Of a stretch of DNA of 64,000 nt, positions 32,904-41,765 are shown one piece after another. Made by a program: the position numbers and the translations under genes. How positions within the stretch are numbered: position 1 is the first letter of the stretch; each line of letters starts with the position of its first letter. Under the pieces are notes generated by a model. The model was not told the DNA's origin. It searched no databases and saw nothing but the letters and a program-made list of their open reading frames with translations. Source of the DNA: Oscillospiraceae bacterium (GTDB taxonomy: Bacteria; Bacillota; Clostridia; Oscillospirales; Oscillospiraceae); contig JAFQFC010000037.1 of assembly GCA_017415775.1 (NCBI GenBank), positions 1 to 64,000 on the forward strand. Reading direction: 5' to 3'.

Positions 32904-33569
32904 ATGTTTCGAGGATATACCCAGCAGACGGTGGACTTCATGTGGGGCATCCGCTTCAACAACGAGCGGGGCTGGTTCATGGACCACAAGGAAGTTTACC
33001 AGACGCAGCTGCTGGAGCCCACCAAGGCGCTGGCCGAGGCGGTGTACGACGGCCTCATGGAGCAGCTGCCCCACGAGCCGCTGATGGTGAAGGTGAGCCG
33101 CATCTACCGTGACGCCCGCCGCCTCCACGGACGGGGGCCCTACAAGGACCACCTGTGGTTCTGCATCCGCACCGGCGACAAGGACTGGACCGGCAGGCCC
33201 GCCTTCTACTTTGAGATCGCCCCGGACTACTACAGCTACGGTCTGGGCTTCTGGGCGGCTGCCCCCGCCACCATGGAGCGGTTCCGCCGCCATGTGGCCG
33301 AGCATCCCGAGGAGCTGGAGGCCCTGACAAAAAAGCTGAACGACGCCGGCCGCTTCACCATCGAAGGCCCCTGCTACGCACGGGAGAAGAAGGCGCCCAG
33401 CGAGATCCTGCATCCCTGGTTCCAGCGCAAGAGCCTGACCCTGCAGTTCGAGCGGCCCCTGGACGAGCGGATCTTCCGCCCCGAGCTGGCGGACGAGCTG
33501 ATCGCCGAGCTGGGTGAGCTGGTGCCCTTCTACCGCTATTTTGCCAAAATCGCCGCCATGGCGGAGTGA
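32904..33569 (+). CDS. DUF2461 family protein
   Basis: The 221-residue product matches the DUF2461/TIGR02453 pattern: MWGIRFNNERGWFMDHKEVY near the start, VSRIYRDARRLHGRGPYKDH, LWFCIRTGD, FYFEIAPDYYSYGLGFW and a C-terminal helical part. Function is unknown; family members are single-domain soluble proteins. ATG 32904 follows GGGAGGAAACGACC; the longer frame beginning at 32781 contains the promoter and was rejected. A microsatellite lies just upstream of its promoter. Confidence 0.85.
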   Translation: MFRGYTQQTVDFMWGIRFNNERGWFMDHKEVYQTQLLEPTKALAEAVYDGLMEQLPHEPLMVKVSRIYRDARRLHGRGPYKDHLWFCIRTGDKDWTGRPAFYFEIAPDYYSYGLGFWAAAPATMERFRRHVAEHPEELEALTKKLNDAGRFTIEGPCYAREKKAPSEILHPWFQRKSLTLQFERPLDERIFRPELADELIAELGELVPFYRYFAKIAAMAE

Positions 33570-33617
33570 CAGGTGTGAACGAACCGTAAATGTTACCCAA
33601 AATGAGGAAAATACTCC

Positions 33618-33647
33618 TTGACAAGGAAGATTCGCCGTTGATATAAT
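33618..33647 (+). promoter_or_regulatory. P-type ATPase promoter
   Basis: TTGACA (33618-33623) and TATAAT (33642-33647) are 18 bp apart, followed by a ~190-nt structured leader. Confidence 0.85.
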
Positions 33648-33669
33648 GCTTGATGGAAAAATTCTTCTC

Positions 33670-33804
33670 TGTTTTGAGGGAGTAATTCGGTCCGCCGCTT
33701 GCGGCGGATGAGGCGTGTTCGTCACCCGGCTTCCAAGCCCGGACCGCTTTGAAAGAATGAGACTCATACGCAGGCCCTTTCCCGGCAGGCGTATGAGTTT
33801 TTTT
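33670..33804 (+). promoter_or_regulatory. probable yybP-ykoY manganese riboswitch with terminator
   Basis: The leader holds GAGGGAGTAA (33676-33685), a stem CGGTCCG/CGGACCG (33688-33746), an inner TTCGTCACCCGGCTT segment, GAATGAGAC and CCCTTTCCC. The end can pair with the initial GGGA. This follows the layout of the yybP-ykoY family as I recall it (GGGGAGUA ... CGUCA ... CCGGCUU ... GAC-UUUCCC). A terminator follows: ACTCATACGC/GCGTATGAGT (33762-33798) and seven T. Its position before a Ca/Mn-type ATPase fits. A covariance-model match is needed to confirm. Confidence 0.6.
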
Positions 33805-33845
33805 AATGTGTTTGGTAAAAATTAAAATAGAAGGAGCGATGTGTT

Positions 33846-36509
33846 TTGAACAACCGCGAATACACCCGGTCTGCCCAGCAGGTGCTGGACGAGCAGCAGA
33901 CCACCGCTGCCGGCCTGTCCAACGCTGAGGTGGAGGCCCGCCGTGCCAAGTTCGGCCCCAACAAGCTGAAGGAAGCCGAAAAGCCCACCCTGCTGCAGCG
34001 CTTTATCGCACAGCTGAAGGACCCCATGCTCATCATCCTGCTGGCTGCCGCCGGCGTTTCCGCCCTGACCGGTATGCTCTCCGGTGAGAGCGAGTGGGCC
34101 GAGGTCATCATCATTCTGGCCGTGGTGCTCCTGAACGCCATTCTGGGCGTCATTCAGGAGAGCAAGGCCGAGGCCGCCATCGAGGCGCTGCAGACCATGA
34201 CCGCCGCCACCTGCAAGGTGATGCGTGAGGGCAAGCTGGTCATCGTCCACTCCGACGAACTGGTGCCCGGTGACATCGTGCTGCTGGAGGCCGGCGACGC
34301 CGTGCCTGCCGACGGCCGCATCATTGAAAACGCCAGCCTGAAGATCGAGGAAGCCGCCCTGACCGGCGAGTCCGTCCCCGTCAACAAGGTGGTGGAGGCG
34401 CTGGGTCTGGGCGAGGGCCAGGACAATGTGCCGCTGGGCGACCGCAAGAACATGTGCTATATGGGCTCTACCGTGGTCTACGGCCGCGGCAAGGCCGTCA
34501 TTACCGCCACCGGCATGGACACCGAGATGGGTAAGATCGCCGGCGCTCTGGCTGCCACCGAGGACGAGCAGACCCCCCTGCAGCGCAAGCTGGACGAGCT
34601 GGGCAAGCTGCTGAGCAAGCTGGTGCTGGGCATCTGCGTGTTCATCTTCGCTTTCAACCTGTTCATGGCCCGTGGTGAGCTGGGCGTGGAGGGCCATACC
34701 CTCACCGTGATCCTGGAGACCTTCATGGTGGCCGTGTCTCTGGCCGTTGCCGCCATCCCGGAGGGCCTCGCCACCGTGGTCACGGTGGTTCTCTCCATCG
34801 GCGTGACCAAGATGAGCCAGCGCAACGCCGTGATCCGCCGCCTGACCGCCGTGGAGACCCTGGGCTGCACCCAGGTCATCTGCTCCGATAAGACCGGCAC
34901 CCTGACCCAGAACAAGATGACCGTGGTGGAGCATGTGGGCCCCACCGCCAAGGTGGCCACGGCCATGGCCCTGTGCTGCGACGCCAACCTCAATGACGAG
35001 GGCGTGGCCGAGGGCGAGCCCACCGAGTGCGCTCTGGTGAACTTTGCCGCCAAGGAAGGCCTGAAGAAGCACCTGCTGGAGAAGGCCACCCCCCGTGTGG
35101 ACGAGGCGCCCTTCGACTCCGGCCGCAAGATGATGTCCACCATCCACGCTCTGGGCGACGGCTTCGTGCAGTACACCAAGGGCGCTCCCGACGAGATCCT
35201 GAAGCGCTGCACCCACTATGAGGAGAACGGCACCGTTGTGCGCATGACCGAGGAGAAGATCGGTCAGATCCTGCGTGACAACAAGGCCATGGCCGACAAG
35301 GCCCTGCGTGTGCTGGCTGTGGCTGAGCGCCGCTGGGAGACCAAGCCTGAGGATAACAGCCCCGAGTTCCTGGAGCAGCGCCTGACCTTCCTGGGTCTGG
35401 CCGGTATGATCGACCCCGTCCGTCCTGAGGTGAAGGCCGCCATTGAGGAGTGCCGCAGCGCCGGCATCCGTGCCGTGATGATCACCGGCGACCACAAGGA
35501 TACCGCCGTGGCCATCGCCAAGGAGCTGGGCATCATCACCGACGCCTCTCAGGCCATCACCGGCGCCGAGCTGGACAAGATCAGCGACGAGGACATCTGC
35601 GAGGCCGTGAAGAAGTACGGCGTATACGCCCGTGTCCAGCCTGAGCATAAGGTCCGCATCGTCACCGCCTGGAAGGCCAACGACTGCATCACCGCCATGA
35701 CCGGCGACGGCGTCAACGACGCACCCTCCATCAAGACCGCCGACATCGGCGTGGGCATGGGCATCACCGGCACCGACGTCACCAAGAACGTGGCCGACAT
35801 GGTGCTGGCCGACGACAACTTTGCCACCATCGTCTCCGCCGTGGGTGAGGGCCGCCGCATTTACGACAACATCCGCAAGGCCATCCAGTTCCTGCTGGCC
35901 TCCAACATGAGCGAGGTGCTGGGCGTCTTTAGCGCCACCCTGATGGGCTTCACCCTGCTCAACCCCGTCCACCTGCTGTTCATCAACCTGGTGACCGACT
36001 GCTTCCCCGCTCTGGCACTGGGCATGGAAGAGGCCGAGCCCGATACCATGAGCCGTCCTCCCCGTGACTCCAAGGAGGGCATCTTTGCCGGCGGCCTGTT
36101 TGTGGACATCGTGTATCAGGGCGTGCTGGTCACCGTGCTGACCATCCTGTCCTATATCATCGGCAACAGCTTCGAGGTGGGCCACTTCGCCATGCCTCAC
36201 GGCATCAGCGACCACGGCATGACCATGGCCTTCCTGACCATGAGCATGTGCGAGATCTTCCACAGCTTCAACCTGCGTTCTCAGCGCAAGTCCATCTTCA
36301 GCCTGAAGGGCCAGAACAAGATCCTGTGGGCTGCCATGATCGGCTCTCTGCTGCTGACCACCGCCGTGCTGGAGATCCCCTTCCTGGCCAACGCCTTCGG
36401 CTTCACCCCCATCGGTCTGACCGAGTACGCCATCGCTCTGGCTCTGGGCTTCGTGGTGATCCCCATCGTGGAGATCGTCAAGTTCTTCCAGCGCCGTGCC
36501 GACAAGTAA
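33846..36509 (+). CDS. P-type cation ATPase (Ca2+/Mn2+ type, P2)
   Basis: The 887-residue pump has the P2-type layout: N-terminal cation ATPase domain (QTTAAGLSNAEVEARRAKFG), actuator motif LTGESVP, phosphorylation motif CSDKTGTLTQNK, a hinge TGDGVNDAPSIKTADIGVGMG, about ten membrane helices and the metal-site helix AAIPEGLATVV. The PEGL motif and length suit PMR1/SERCA-like Ca2+ or Mn2+ export. The start is a TTG at 33846 behind AAGGAGCGATGTGTT; no in-frame ATG or GTG is nearby. A probable Mn2+ riboswitch and terminator in the leader suggest that manganese induces it. Ca2+ versus Mn2+ cannot be settled from sequence. Confidence 0.92.
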   Translation: MNNREYTRSAQQVLDEQQTTAAGLSNAEVEARRAKFGPNKLKEAEKPTLLQRFIAQLKDPMLIILLAAAGVSALTGMLSGESEWAEVIIILAVVLLNAILGVIQESKAEAAIEALQTMTAATCKVMREGKLVIVHSDELVPGDIVLLEAGDAVPADGRIIENASLKIEEAALTGESVPVNKVVEALGLGEGQDNVPLGDRKNMCYMGSTVVYGRGKAVITATGMDTEMGKIAGALAATEDEQTPLQRKLDELGKLLSKLVLGICVFIFAFNLFMARGELGVEGHTLTVILETFMVAVSLAVAAIPEGLATVVTVVLSIGVTKMSQRNAVIRRLTAVETLGCTQVICSDKTGTLTQNKMTVVEHVGPTAKVATAMALCCDANLNDEGVAEGEPTECALVNFAAKEGLKKHLLEKATPRVDEAPFDSGRKMMSTIHALGDGFVQYTKGAPDEILKRCTHYEENGTVVRMTEEKIGQILRDNKAMADKALRVLAVAERRWETKPEDNSPEFLEQRLTFLGLAGMIDPVRPEVKAAIEECRSAGIRAVMITGDHKDTAVAIAKELGIITDASQAITGAELDKISDEDICEAVKKYGVYARVQPEHKVRIVTAWKANDCITAMTGDGVNDAPSIKTADIGVGMGITGTDVTKNVADMVLADDNFATIVSAVGEGRRIYDNIRKAIQFLLASNMSEVLGVFSATLMGFTLLNPVHLLFINLVTDCFPALALGMEEAEPDTMSRPPRDSKEGIFAGGLFVDIVYQGVLVTVLTILSYIIGNSFEVGHFAMPHGISDHGMTMAFLTMSMCEIFHSFNLRSQRKSIFSLKGQNKILWAAMIGSLLLTTAVLEIPFLANAFGFTPIGLTEYAIALALGFVVIPIVEIVKFFQRRADK

Positions 36510-36518
36510 AAAGTATCA

Positions 36519-36555
36519 AAAATCGCCTCTGCTCTGTGGGTGGAGGCGGTTTTTC
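36519..36555 (+). terminator. P-type ATPase terminator
   Basis: ATCGCCTC pairs with GAGGCGGT (one wobble) and is followed by TTTTT. Confidence 0.8.
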
Positions 36556-36600
36556 TGCACAGGGCGGGCGCCATCGAAGAAAATCTGCCGTAAAATAAGA

Positions 36601-36627
36601 AAAGTGCCCTTCGGGGCACTTTTTTTG
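36601..36627 (+). terminator. second terminator hairpin
   Basis: AAAGTGCCC-TTC-GGGGCACTTTTTTT is a strong intrinsic terminator downstream of the ATPase and just upstream of the pilus adhesin promoter. Confidence 0.9.
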
Positions 36628-36645
36628 TGGAGAGGCAAGGATTCT

Positions 36646-36678
36646 GTTACGCATATGTTACGGACAAGCGCATATAAT
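36646..36678 (+). promoter_or_regulatory. adhesin promoter with GTTAC direct-repeat operator
   Basis: GTTACG-CATAT-GTTACG (36646-36662) is followed after exactly 10 bp by TATAAT (36673-36678). The half-sites are 11 bp apart, one helical turn, as for PhoB/OmpR-type regulators. No -35 hexamer exists, and the second half-site occupies that position. The promoter of the opposing pilus operon (48890-48922) has the same spacing. Confidence 0.7.
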
Positions 36679-36744
36679 GCAGGGGAAAACTAAATGGTGG
36701 AAAGGCATCTTTCCGCCCTTTTGAAAAAAGGAGGATATCCCCTG

Positions 36745-39252
36745 ATGAAACACGCACGGAAACTTGCTGCCCTGCTGCTGGTGCTGCTGCTGGCGGTATC
36801 GGCCCTGCCTGCCACGGCTGCGGCTGCGGAGGGTGACACCTATGAACCGACGGACGCCTATGTGATGGGCTGGGGCGACCGGAAGAACATCGGCCCCTAT
36901 TATTTCGATTACCCCAGTATGTACACGACGACGCTGCATTACCTGCCCGGTAATCAGGGCGTCATCGAGGAGCGTACCGGATCCTTCGTCATGCACAACA
37001 AGGCAAATCCGGACGAATACATTACCGCTTACTGCGTGGATGAGTATACCAGCGTGGCATACAAGACGCTGTACCAGCGGGTCAACCTGGAAGAGGCCAG
37101 CTACTTCTTCGAGGATGCCGCCGGCCGCCTGCGTGCTGTGATGCTCAAGGGCTTCCCCAATGTAAGTGAAGCGGTGCTGGGCGCTGCGGCCGGTGTGGAA
37201 GAGCTGACGGTGTTTGAAGCGACCACCGCCACCCAGCTTGCTATCTGGAAGATCTCCTATGGCGATGATATGGCGATCCTGGCTCCCGTTTCCGGCGTGG
37301 AGGAGTACAGAGGCTGGTGCAACGGCGTTTCCATCCACCAGGCCGAGGCGGACGCAGAGATGTCCAGCGGCTACGCTGTGGACGAAAATGCCCCGATGAT
37401 CTCTGCCCGGGTGAGCAAGGTCGTTGACTATCTGATGCAGCTGGAACCCATTGGCCCCAAGGAAAAAACGGTGACCAAGAGCGCTTTTGTCGCCTGCAGC
37501 GATGAGCCTGTGCTGCAGGACAATGGCGACGGTACCTTTGATGTCAGCGTTTCTGCCACGGTGGATGTGGTGGAAAAGGAAAATGACGCCCTGACCCTCA
37601 GCGCTGTGATGGGCGGGAAGTTCATCACCAAGGAGCTGGTGAACGGCAAGCAGACCGTCAGCTTCACCTTCGAGGCTGTTCCCGCCGCAGAAGTGAAGGA
37701 CGTGGTCACTCTGGCCATCGACGGTGTGCAGACGGTGGAAGACGTCTTTATGTTTTTGGCAGAGGGCGGCCGTGAAGCGGCCCAGCCCATGATCGGCGCC
37801 AGCAAGCTGCAGCTGCCGGTCCATGCCGAGATCGCAGTGGAGCCGGACCGTGTGCTGACCATCTACAAGACCACCAAGGTGGCCAATACCCAGGGCGGCT
37901 TTGACCGTGTGCCGCTGGAAGGCATTGTTTTCGACCTGTATCTGGTGGCCGACTGGGCCGACTATGTCAACGGCAAGGTGACGCTGCCCGAGACGATCGA
38001 CATGGACGAGATCCGCAGCGGCAAGTATCCCTATCCCCAGTATACCGTGGCCACCGGTGCCGACGGTAAGGCTGTGGTAAACCTGTCCAAGCTGGGTCTG
38101 GCCGACGGTGTCTATGTGGTGGCTGAGCGTGCCCACGCCGCCATCGTGGCCCCCGCCGACCCCTTCTACATCCTGCTGCCCTACACCAACGCCGAGGGTA
38201 CCGGCTGGGAGTACACCCTGACGGCCCAGCCCAAGAACGACATCAAGGGCGAGGTGGACATTGAAAAGGACGTCATCGAGGTGGGCAACGACGAGGCCAC
38301 CGTGGATGCCTACAAGTCCCATGTGTGGATCGTGGGCACCACCATCCCTGTGGATATCGCCGATGGCAAGGAGTACGTCATCTCCGATACGCTGGACAAT
38401 CGTCTGGACTTCCTGCAGCTGGTGAAGGTGCAGCTGGAGACCAAGACCGGCAACACCGAAGAGCCTCTGGTGCTGGAGGAGAACACCGACTATGTGGTGA
38501 CCGTCACGGATGTGGATTCTCTGGCCGAGGGTAAGCCCTCTGACAGCTTCACCGTGGCCCTGACCAAGGCCGGTATGGCCAAGGTGGGTGCCGCCGTGGG
38601 CGAAAATTACGACAACTACATCCTGCGCACTTACTTCGACGCACAGATCAACGCCAACGCCGACATGGGCGTGGAGATCCCCAACCAGGCCCAGCTGCAC
38701 TACAAGAACTCCGTGGGCTTCGAGTTTGATGTGGAGTCCGATATTCCTGTGGTCTACACCGCCGGCGCCAAGCTGGTGAAGGTGGATGCCAAGGACCAGA
38801 CCAAGCCCTTGTCCGGCGCTGTGTTCCAAGTCTACCGTGCCGCCACCGCCGAGGAGATCGCCGATGAGTCCGTCACCAAGGTGATGCTGCCTGAGGTGGA
38901 AGTGCCTGTGGTGCCGGCAGAATTCTTCGACAACGCCGCCCTGACGGGTGAGAAGGTGAACACCGTTACCTCCGGCGCAGACGGCAAGGTGCTGATCTAC
39001 GGCCTTGCTTACGGTACTTACTATCTGGTGGAGACCCAGGCTCCCGCCGGCTACAATCTGCTCAGCGAGCCTGTGGCCCTGACGCTGGGTGAGGTGAGCC
39101 ATCTGGACGAGAACACCGTGCTGGTGCTCAACAACAGCGGCGCCGTGCTGCCCGAGACCGGCGGCATGGGTACCACGGTGTTCACCGTGGCCGGTCTGCT
39201 GTGCCTGGCGGCGGCCCTCCTGCTGTGGACCAAGAAGCGCAGCGAGGCATAA
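36745..39252 (+). CDS. thioester-domain LPXTG surface adhesin (pilus tip candidate)
   Basis: The 835-residue protein has a signal peptide (~residues 1-28, ending ATAAAAEG). An N-terminal thioester domain follows, with Cys97 in ITAYCVDEY and Gln164 in TTATQLAIW, the Cys-Gln pair that forms covalent bonds to host ligands. Two or three isopeptide-type pilin domains follow (~380-720), then a SpaA/CnaB domain (AGAKLVKVDAKD ... YYLVETQAPAGYNLL). The sorting signal LPETGGMG, a membrane helix and KKRSEA end the protein. Such thioester proteins tip Gram-positive pili. ATG 36745 follows AAAGGAGGATATCCCCTG. It is convergent with the pilus operon and shares its operator. Confidence 0.88.
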   Translation: MKHARKLAALLLVLLLAVSALPATAAAAEGDTYEPTDAYVMGWGDRKNIGPYYFDYPSMYTTTLHYLPGNQGVIEERTGSFVMHNKANPDEYITAYCVDEYTSVAYKTLYQRVNLEEASYFFEDAAGRLRAVMLKGFPNVSEAVLGAAAGVEELTVFEATTATQLAIWKISYGDDMAILAPVSGVEEYRGWCNGVSIHQAEADAEMSSGYAVDENAPMISARVSKVVDYLMQLEPIGPKEKTVTKSAFVACSDEPVLQDNGDGTFDVSVSATVDVVEKENDALTLSAVMGGKFITKELVNGKQTVSFTFEAVPAAEVKDVVTLAIDGVQTVEDVFMFLAEGGREAAQPMIGASKLQLPVHAEIAVEPDRVLTIYKTTKVANTQGGFDRVPLEGIVFDLYLVADWADYVNGKVTLPETIDMDEIRSGKYPYPQYTVATGADGKAVVNLSKLGLADGVYVVAERAHAAIVAPADPFYILLPYTNAEGTGWEYTLTAQPKNDIKGEVDIEKDVIEVGNDEATVDAYKSHVWIVGTTIPVDIADGKEYVISDTLDNRLDFLQLVKVQLETKTGNTEEPLVLEENTDYVVTVTDVDSLAEGKPSDSFTVALTKAGMAKVGAAVGENYDNYILRTYFDAQINANADMGVEIPNQAQLHYKNSVGFEFDVESDIPVVYTAGAKLVKVDAKDQTKPLSGAVFQVYRAATAEEIADESVTKVMLPEVEVPVVPAEFFDNAALTGEKVNTVTSGADGKVLIYGLAYGTYYLVETQAPAGYNLLSEPVALTLGEVSHLDENTVLVLNNSGAVLPETGGMGTTVFTVAGLLCLAAALLLWTKKRSEA

Positions 39253-39260
39253 CAACATAA

Positions 39261-39297
39261 CAAAAGACCTGCCGTTTCGCAGCGGCAGGTCTTTTGT
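39261..39297. terminator. bidirectional terminator between adhesin and pilus operon
   Basis: CAAAAGACCTGCCG and CGGCAGGTCTTTTG form a 14-bp stem. Both transcripts end here. Confidence 0.92.
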
Positions 39298-39302
39298 TGC
39301 AT

Positions 39303-39914
39303 TTACGGTGCTGCCAGATCGCAGCGGATGGTCACACGGTTGGCACCGCCGGGGGTGCAGGTGAAGAGGGAAAGATCCCATTCGCCGCAGGTCATCTCCT
39401 CCACGGCGTCGGGGGGCAGGACTTCCTTGGCGCCTACGGCGTAGGGGAATACGTTGCCGTCAAAGTCGGTGAAGATCACCGTGTCGCCTGTCTGCAGCTC
39501 CCGCAGACGGCCGAAATGGCGGGTGTAGTTGTGGGCTGCGATCACCAGATTGCCGGTGTAGGCCGAGCCGGTGTAGCGGCAGGGGGCAGCACGCAGACCG
39601 GCGGCGCTGCAGCGGCTGATGACCGGCAGTTCCAGTCCCAGCGTGGGCAGCGACAAAGTGCCCACATAGTCCCGGCCGTTCATGCGCACCACCGGCATTT
39701 CCTTGCCGGGGGCTGCCACATAGTCCGGCACAGGCAGTTCCTCCGTGAGTTCCGGCGGCGCTGTGGGGATGGTTTGCTGCAGCTGCTGCAAGGCGCTCTG
39801 CGCCGTTTGGTCGGCCTGCCGGTCCTGCAGCAGGTTGTAGCCGGTAAGACCGGCTGCCGCCAGCAGCAGTACCAGACCCAGCGCAATGAGACCGGTTCCT
39901 CTGTTACGTTTCAT
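39303..39914 (-). CDS. sortase (class B/D-like), second sortase of the pilus operon
   Basis: The 203-residue protein has one N-terminal membrane anchor (~residues 8-28) and a sortase beta-barrel. Catalytic residues are His in VIAAHNYTRHF, Cys in LFTCTPGGANR and Arg in RVTIRC. It lacks the C-terminal helix of class C enzymes, and GTLSLPTLGLELPV marks the sortase start. It probably attaches the finished pilus or the LPETG adhesin to the wall. ATG 39914 overlaps the end of the minor pilin gene by 11 bp. It is the last gene of the operon and ends at the shared terminator. Confidence 0.88.
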   Translation of the reverse strand: MKRNRGTGLIALGLVLLLAAAGLTGYNLLQDRQADQTAQSALQQLQQTIPTAPPELTEELPVPDYVAAPGKEMPVVRMNGRDYVGTLSLPTLGLELPVISRCSAAGLRAAPCRYTGSAYTGNLVIAAHNYTRHFGRLRELQTGDTVIFTDFDGNVFPYAVGAKEVLPPDAVEEMTCGEWDLSLFTCTPGGANRVTIRCDLAAP

Positions 39915-40833
39915 GGTCCGCTCCTTTCCGGCGCAGCAGACCGGCAATGGTCAGCGCCAGACCGGCTGCGGCCAGCAGGGGAACGGGCCACCAGAGCTGA
40001 CCCGTCTGAGGCAGGCCGGGAGGCGTTTCCGGCTTGTCGCCGGTATTGGTCACCACGAAGGTGTTGCCTTCCCGGACGATCTCCACGGTGTAGCCCTCCG
40101 GCACCTGCTCCACCACCGTCCAGCGGTGATGGCTGCTCAGGTTCGTCCAGAGGAAGCGCCAGTTGTTCACGTCGTTGAGTGTCACAGTGTCATAGACTTC
40201 GCCGTTGCACAGCAGCTGCACCACGATCTCCGTGGGGCGGGCCTCTTCGTTGCCTGCGTCGTTCCACACCTTGATGACCCGGCAGACCATGGGCTTGTCC
40301 TCGGGCTGGCTGTACTTGGGCTGCATGGCCAGATCGTAGACACGCTGGCCGTCCACCTCACAGGGCAGCAGCGCCATAAAGGGTTCGGCCTCGTAAATAT
40401 ACTCATCCTGCACGTAGCGGAAGCCGGGGATGAAGTAGAGGCCCTGGGGCAGCGCTTCGACGTTGGCGGGGAAGCGGACCTGCCCGTTTTCGTCGGTGAC
40501 GGCGCTGTCGACGGGCGTGATGCCGCTTTGGGCCACATAACCCTCCAGCGTCAGAGCCAGCGCCCGCCACGCCTCGTCGTTGCGGCCCCGGATGTCGATG
40601 TTGAACTGGGCGAAGTCCTCGGTGACGGTCAGTTCGCCGTAACGGTCCATGGTGGCTACCAGATAGAGGTCAAAGGGCAGTCCGCCCAGCGCTGTGTCCT
40701 GAGAGCGGAAGGTCACCGTCAGGCTCACAGGCCGCAGGGGATCGATGTTTTCGGCGGCGTGGGCCGTTGGCAGACGGAGAGCCAGCACCAGCAGGCACAG
40801 CACGGCGCACCACAGGCGTTTTTTAAATCGCAA
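39904..40833 (-). CDS. minor pilin, Cna-B type with LPXTG-like signal
   Basis: The 309-residue product has a signal peptide (FKKRLWCAVLCLLVLALRLP-THAA), a SpaA-like domain (SLTVTFRSQDTALGGLPFDL), and a Cna-B domain (CRVIKVWNDAGNEEARPTEI ... WTVVEQVPEGYTVEIV). The end is a sorting motif LPQTGQLW, a helix and a basic tail. Start choice: a full GGAGGTGATG site overlaps GTG 40842 and ATG 40839, which are too close to it, so TTG 40833 at 8-nt spacing is preferred; ATG 40839 remains possible. It overlaps both neighbouring genes. Its role is probably basal or minor pilin. Confidence 0.82.
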   Translation of the reverse strand: MRFKKRLWCAVLCLLVLALRLPTAHAAENIDPLRPVSLTVTFRSQDTALGGLPFDLYLVATMDRYGELTVTEDFAQFNIDIRGRNDEAWRALALTLEGYVAQSGITPVDSAVTDENGQVRFPANVEALPQGLYFIPGFRYVQDEYIYEAEPFMALLPCEVDGQRVYDLAMQPKYSQPEDKPMVCRVIKVWNDAGNEEARPTEIVVQLLCNGEVYDTVTLNDVNNWRFLWTNLSSHHRWTVVEQVPEGYTVEIVREGNTFVVTNTGDKPETPPGLPQTGQLWWPVPLLAAAGLALTIAGLLRRKGADHET

Positions 40834-41674
40834 GGTCATCACCTCCGGAAGAAAGACGTCTGCGCTTGGGCAGCAGAAGGATCAGTAAAAGGACCAGCAG
40901 CATGGGGACGGCCACGATGGGGGCCACCACCAGCGGGTCAATGAGAACGGCGTCCGAGGGAACGTGGATCGTGGTGGGCAGCAGGCTGTTGTCCACCCGA
41001 TGGCCCCGTACCAGCAGCCGGTGGCTGTTGATGCCATAGGGAGTGCAGGTGACCATGGTGCAGTAGTCGGCACCGTCTTCAATGGTCAGGGCTTCCATTT
41101 CGTTGGGCAGCACCACCAGGATCTGGTCCACCTGATAGGTCAGCACCTCGTCCAGCACCCGCAGGGTGAAGAAGTCGCCCAGAGCCAGTCGGTCCAGATC
41201 GGTGAAGAGCTTGGCACTGGGCAGGCCCCGGTGGCCGGAGATCACGCAGTGGGAAGTCTCACCGCCAACCGGCAGACTGGTCCAGTCCAGATGGCCGGCG
41301 GCCACCTGCAGCACCGACTCGCCGGTGCCGTGGTAGATGGGCAGGGAGCATTTGATGGCGGGAATATCCACGTAGCCCATGATGCCGCTGCCGGTAATGT
41401 CCAGCAGGGCGTCGTAGCGGCTTTGCTGCTCTTCGCTGAGGTAGTAGCCGTCCTTGCCGGCCAGCGCCCGGTTGTAGTCACGGGCGTCTTCCCACAGCTG
41501 GGAGTAGTCCTCCTCCGTCAGCTGGGATACCTGCTGCGTGTAGGTGGCAATGGCCCGGCTTTGGTGGAAGGAGTTCCAGTAGTTGCTGACAGTGGGATAC
41601 AGCAGCAAGGACAAGCCCACGATGAGGATCAATATCAAGATGATGGTGGTGGAAGCACCGGATTTTTTCTTCAT
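40823..41674 (-). CDS. srtC: class C sortase (pilin polymerase)
   Basis: The 283-residue enzyme has membrane helices at both ends (~8-30 and ~250-273), typical of class C sortases that cross-link pilin subunits through isopeptide bonds. It shows AIKCSLPIYHGTGESVL and GHLDWTSLPVGGETSHCVISGHRG (catalytic His), MVTCTPYGINSHRLLVRGHR (Cys and Arg). A lid motif (D-P/W-G) was not clearly seen before the barrel. ATG 41674 follows AAGGAGAACCCCAC. It lies between the major and minor pilin genes, as in other Gram-positive pilus operons. Confidence 0.93.
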   Translation of the reverse strand: MKKKSGASTTIILILILIVGLSLLLYPTVSNYWNSFHQSRAIATYTQQVSQLTEEDYSQLWEDARDYNRALAGKDGYYLSEEQQSRYDALLDITGSGIMGYVDIPAIKCSLPIYHGTGESVLQVAAGHLDWTSLPVGGETSHCVISGHRGLPSAKLFTDLDRLALGDFFTLRVLDEVLTYQVDQILVVLPNEMEALTIEDGADYCTMVTCTPYGINSHRLLVRGHRVDNSLLPTTIHVPSDAVLIDPLVVAPIVAVPMLLVLLLILLLPKRRRLSSGGDDLAI

Positions 41675-41765
41675 GTGGGGTTCTCCTTGCGGCTGTATCC
41701 GGGGAGGGGCGTTCCCTCCCCGGATGCAGCATGATTTGCGAAATCGTGTGGGTATGACCGTCGGC

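Noticed and set aside
33688..33760. A tRNA-like stretch with TTCGTC and paired arms.
   Set aside because: It has no acceptor stem or anticodon arm of correct geometry, and fits a riboswitch leader better.
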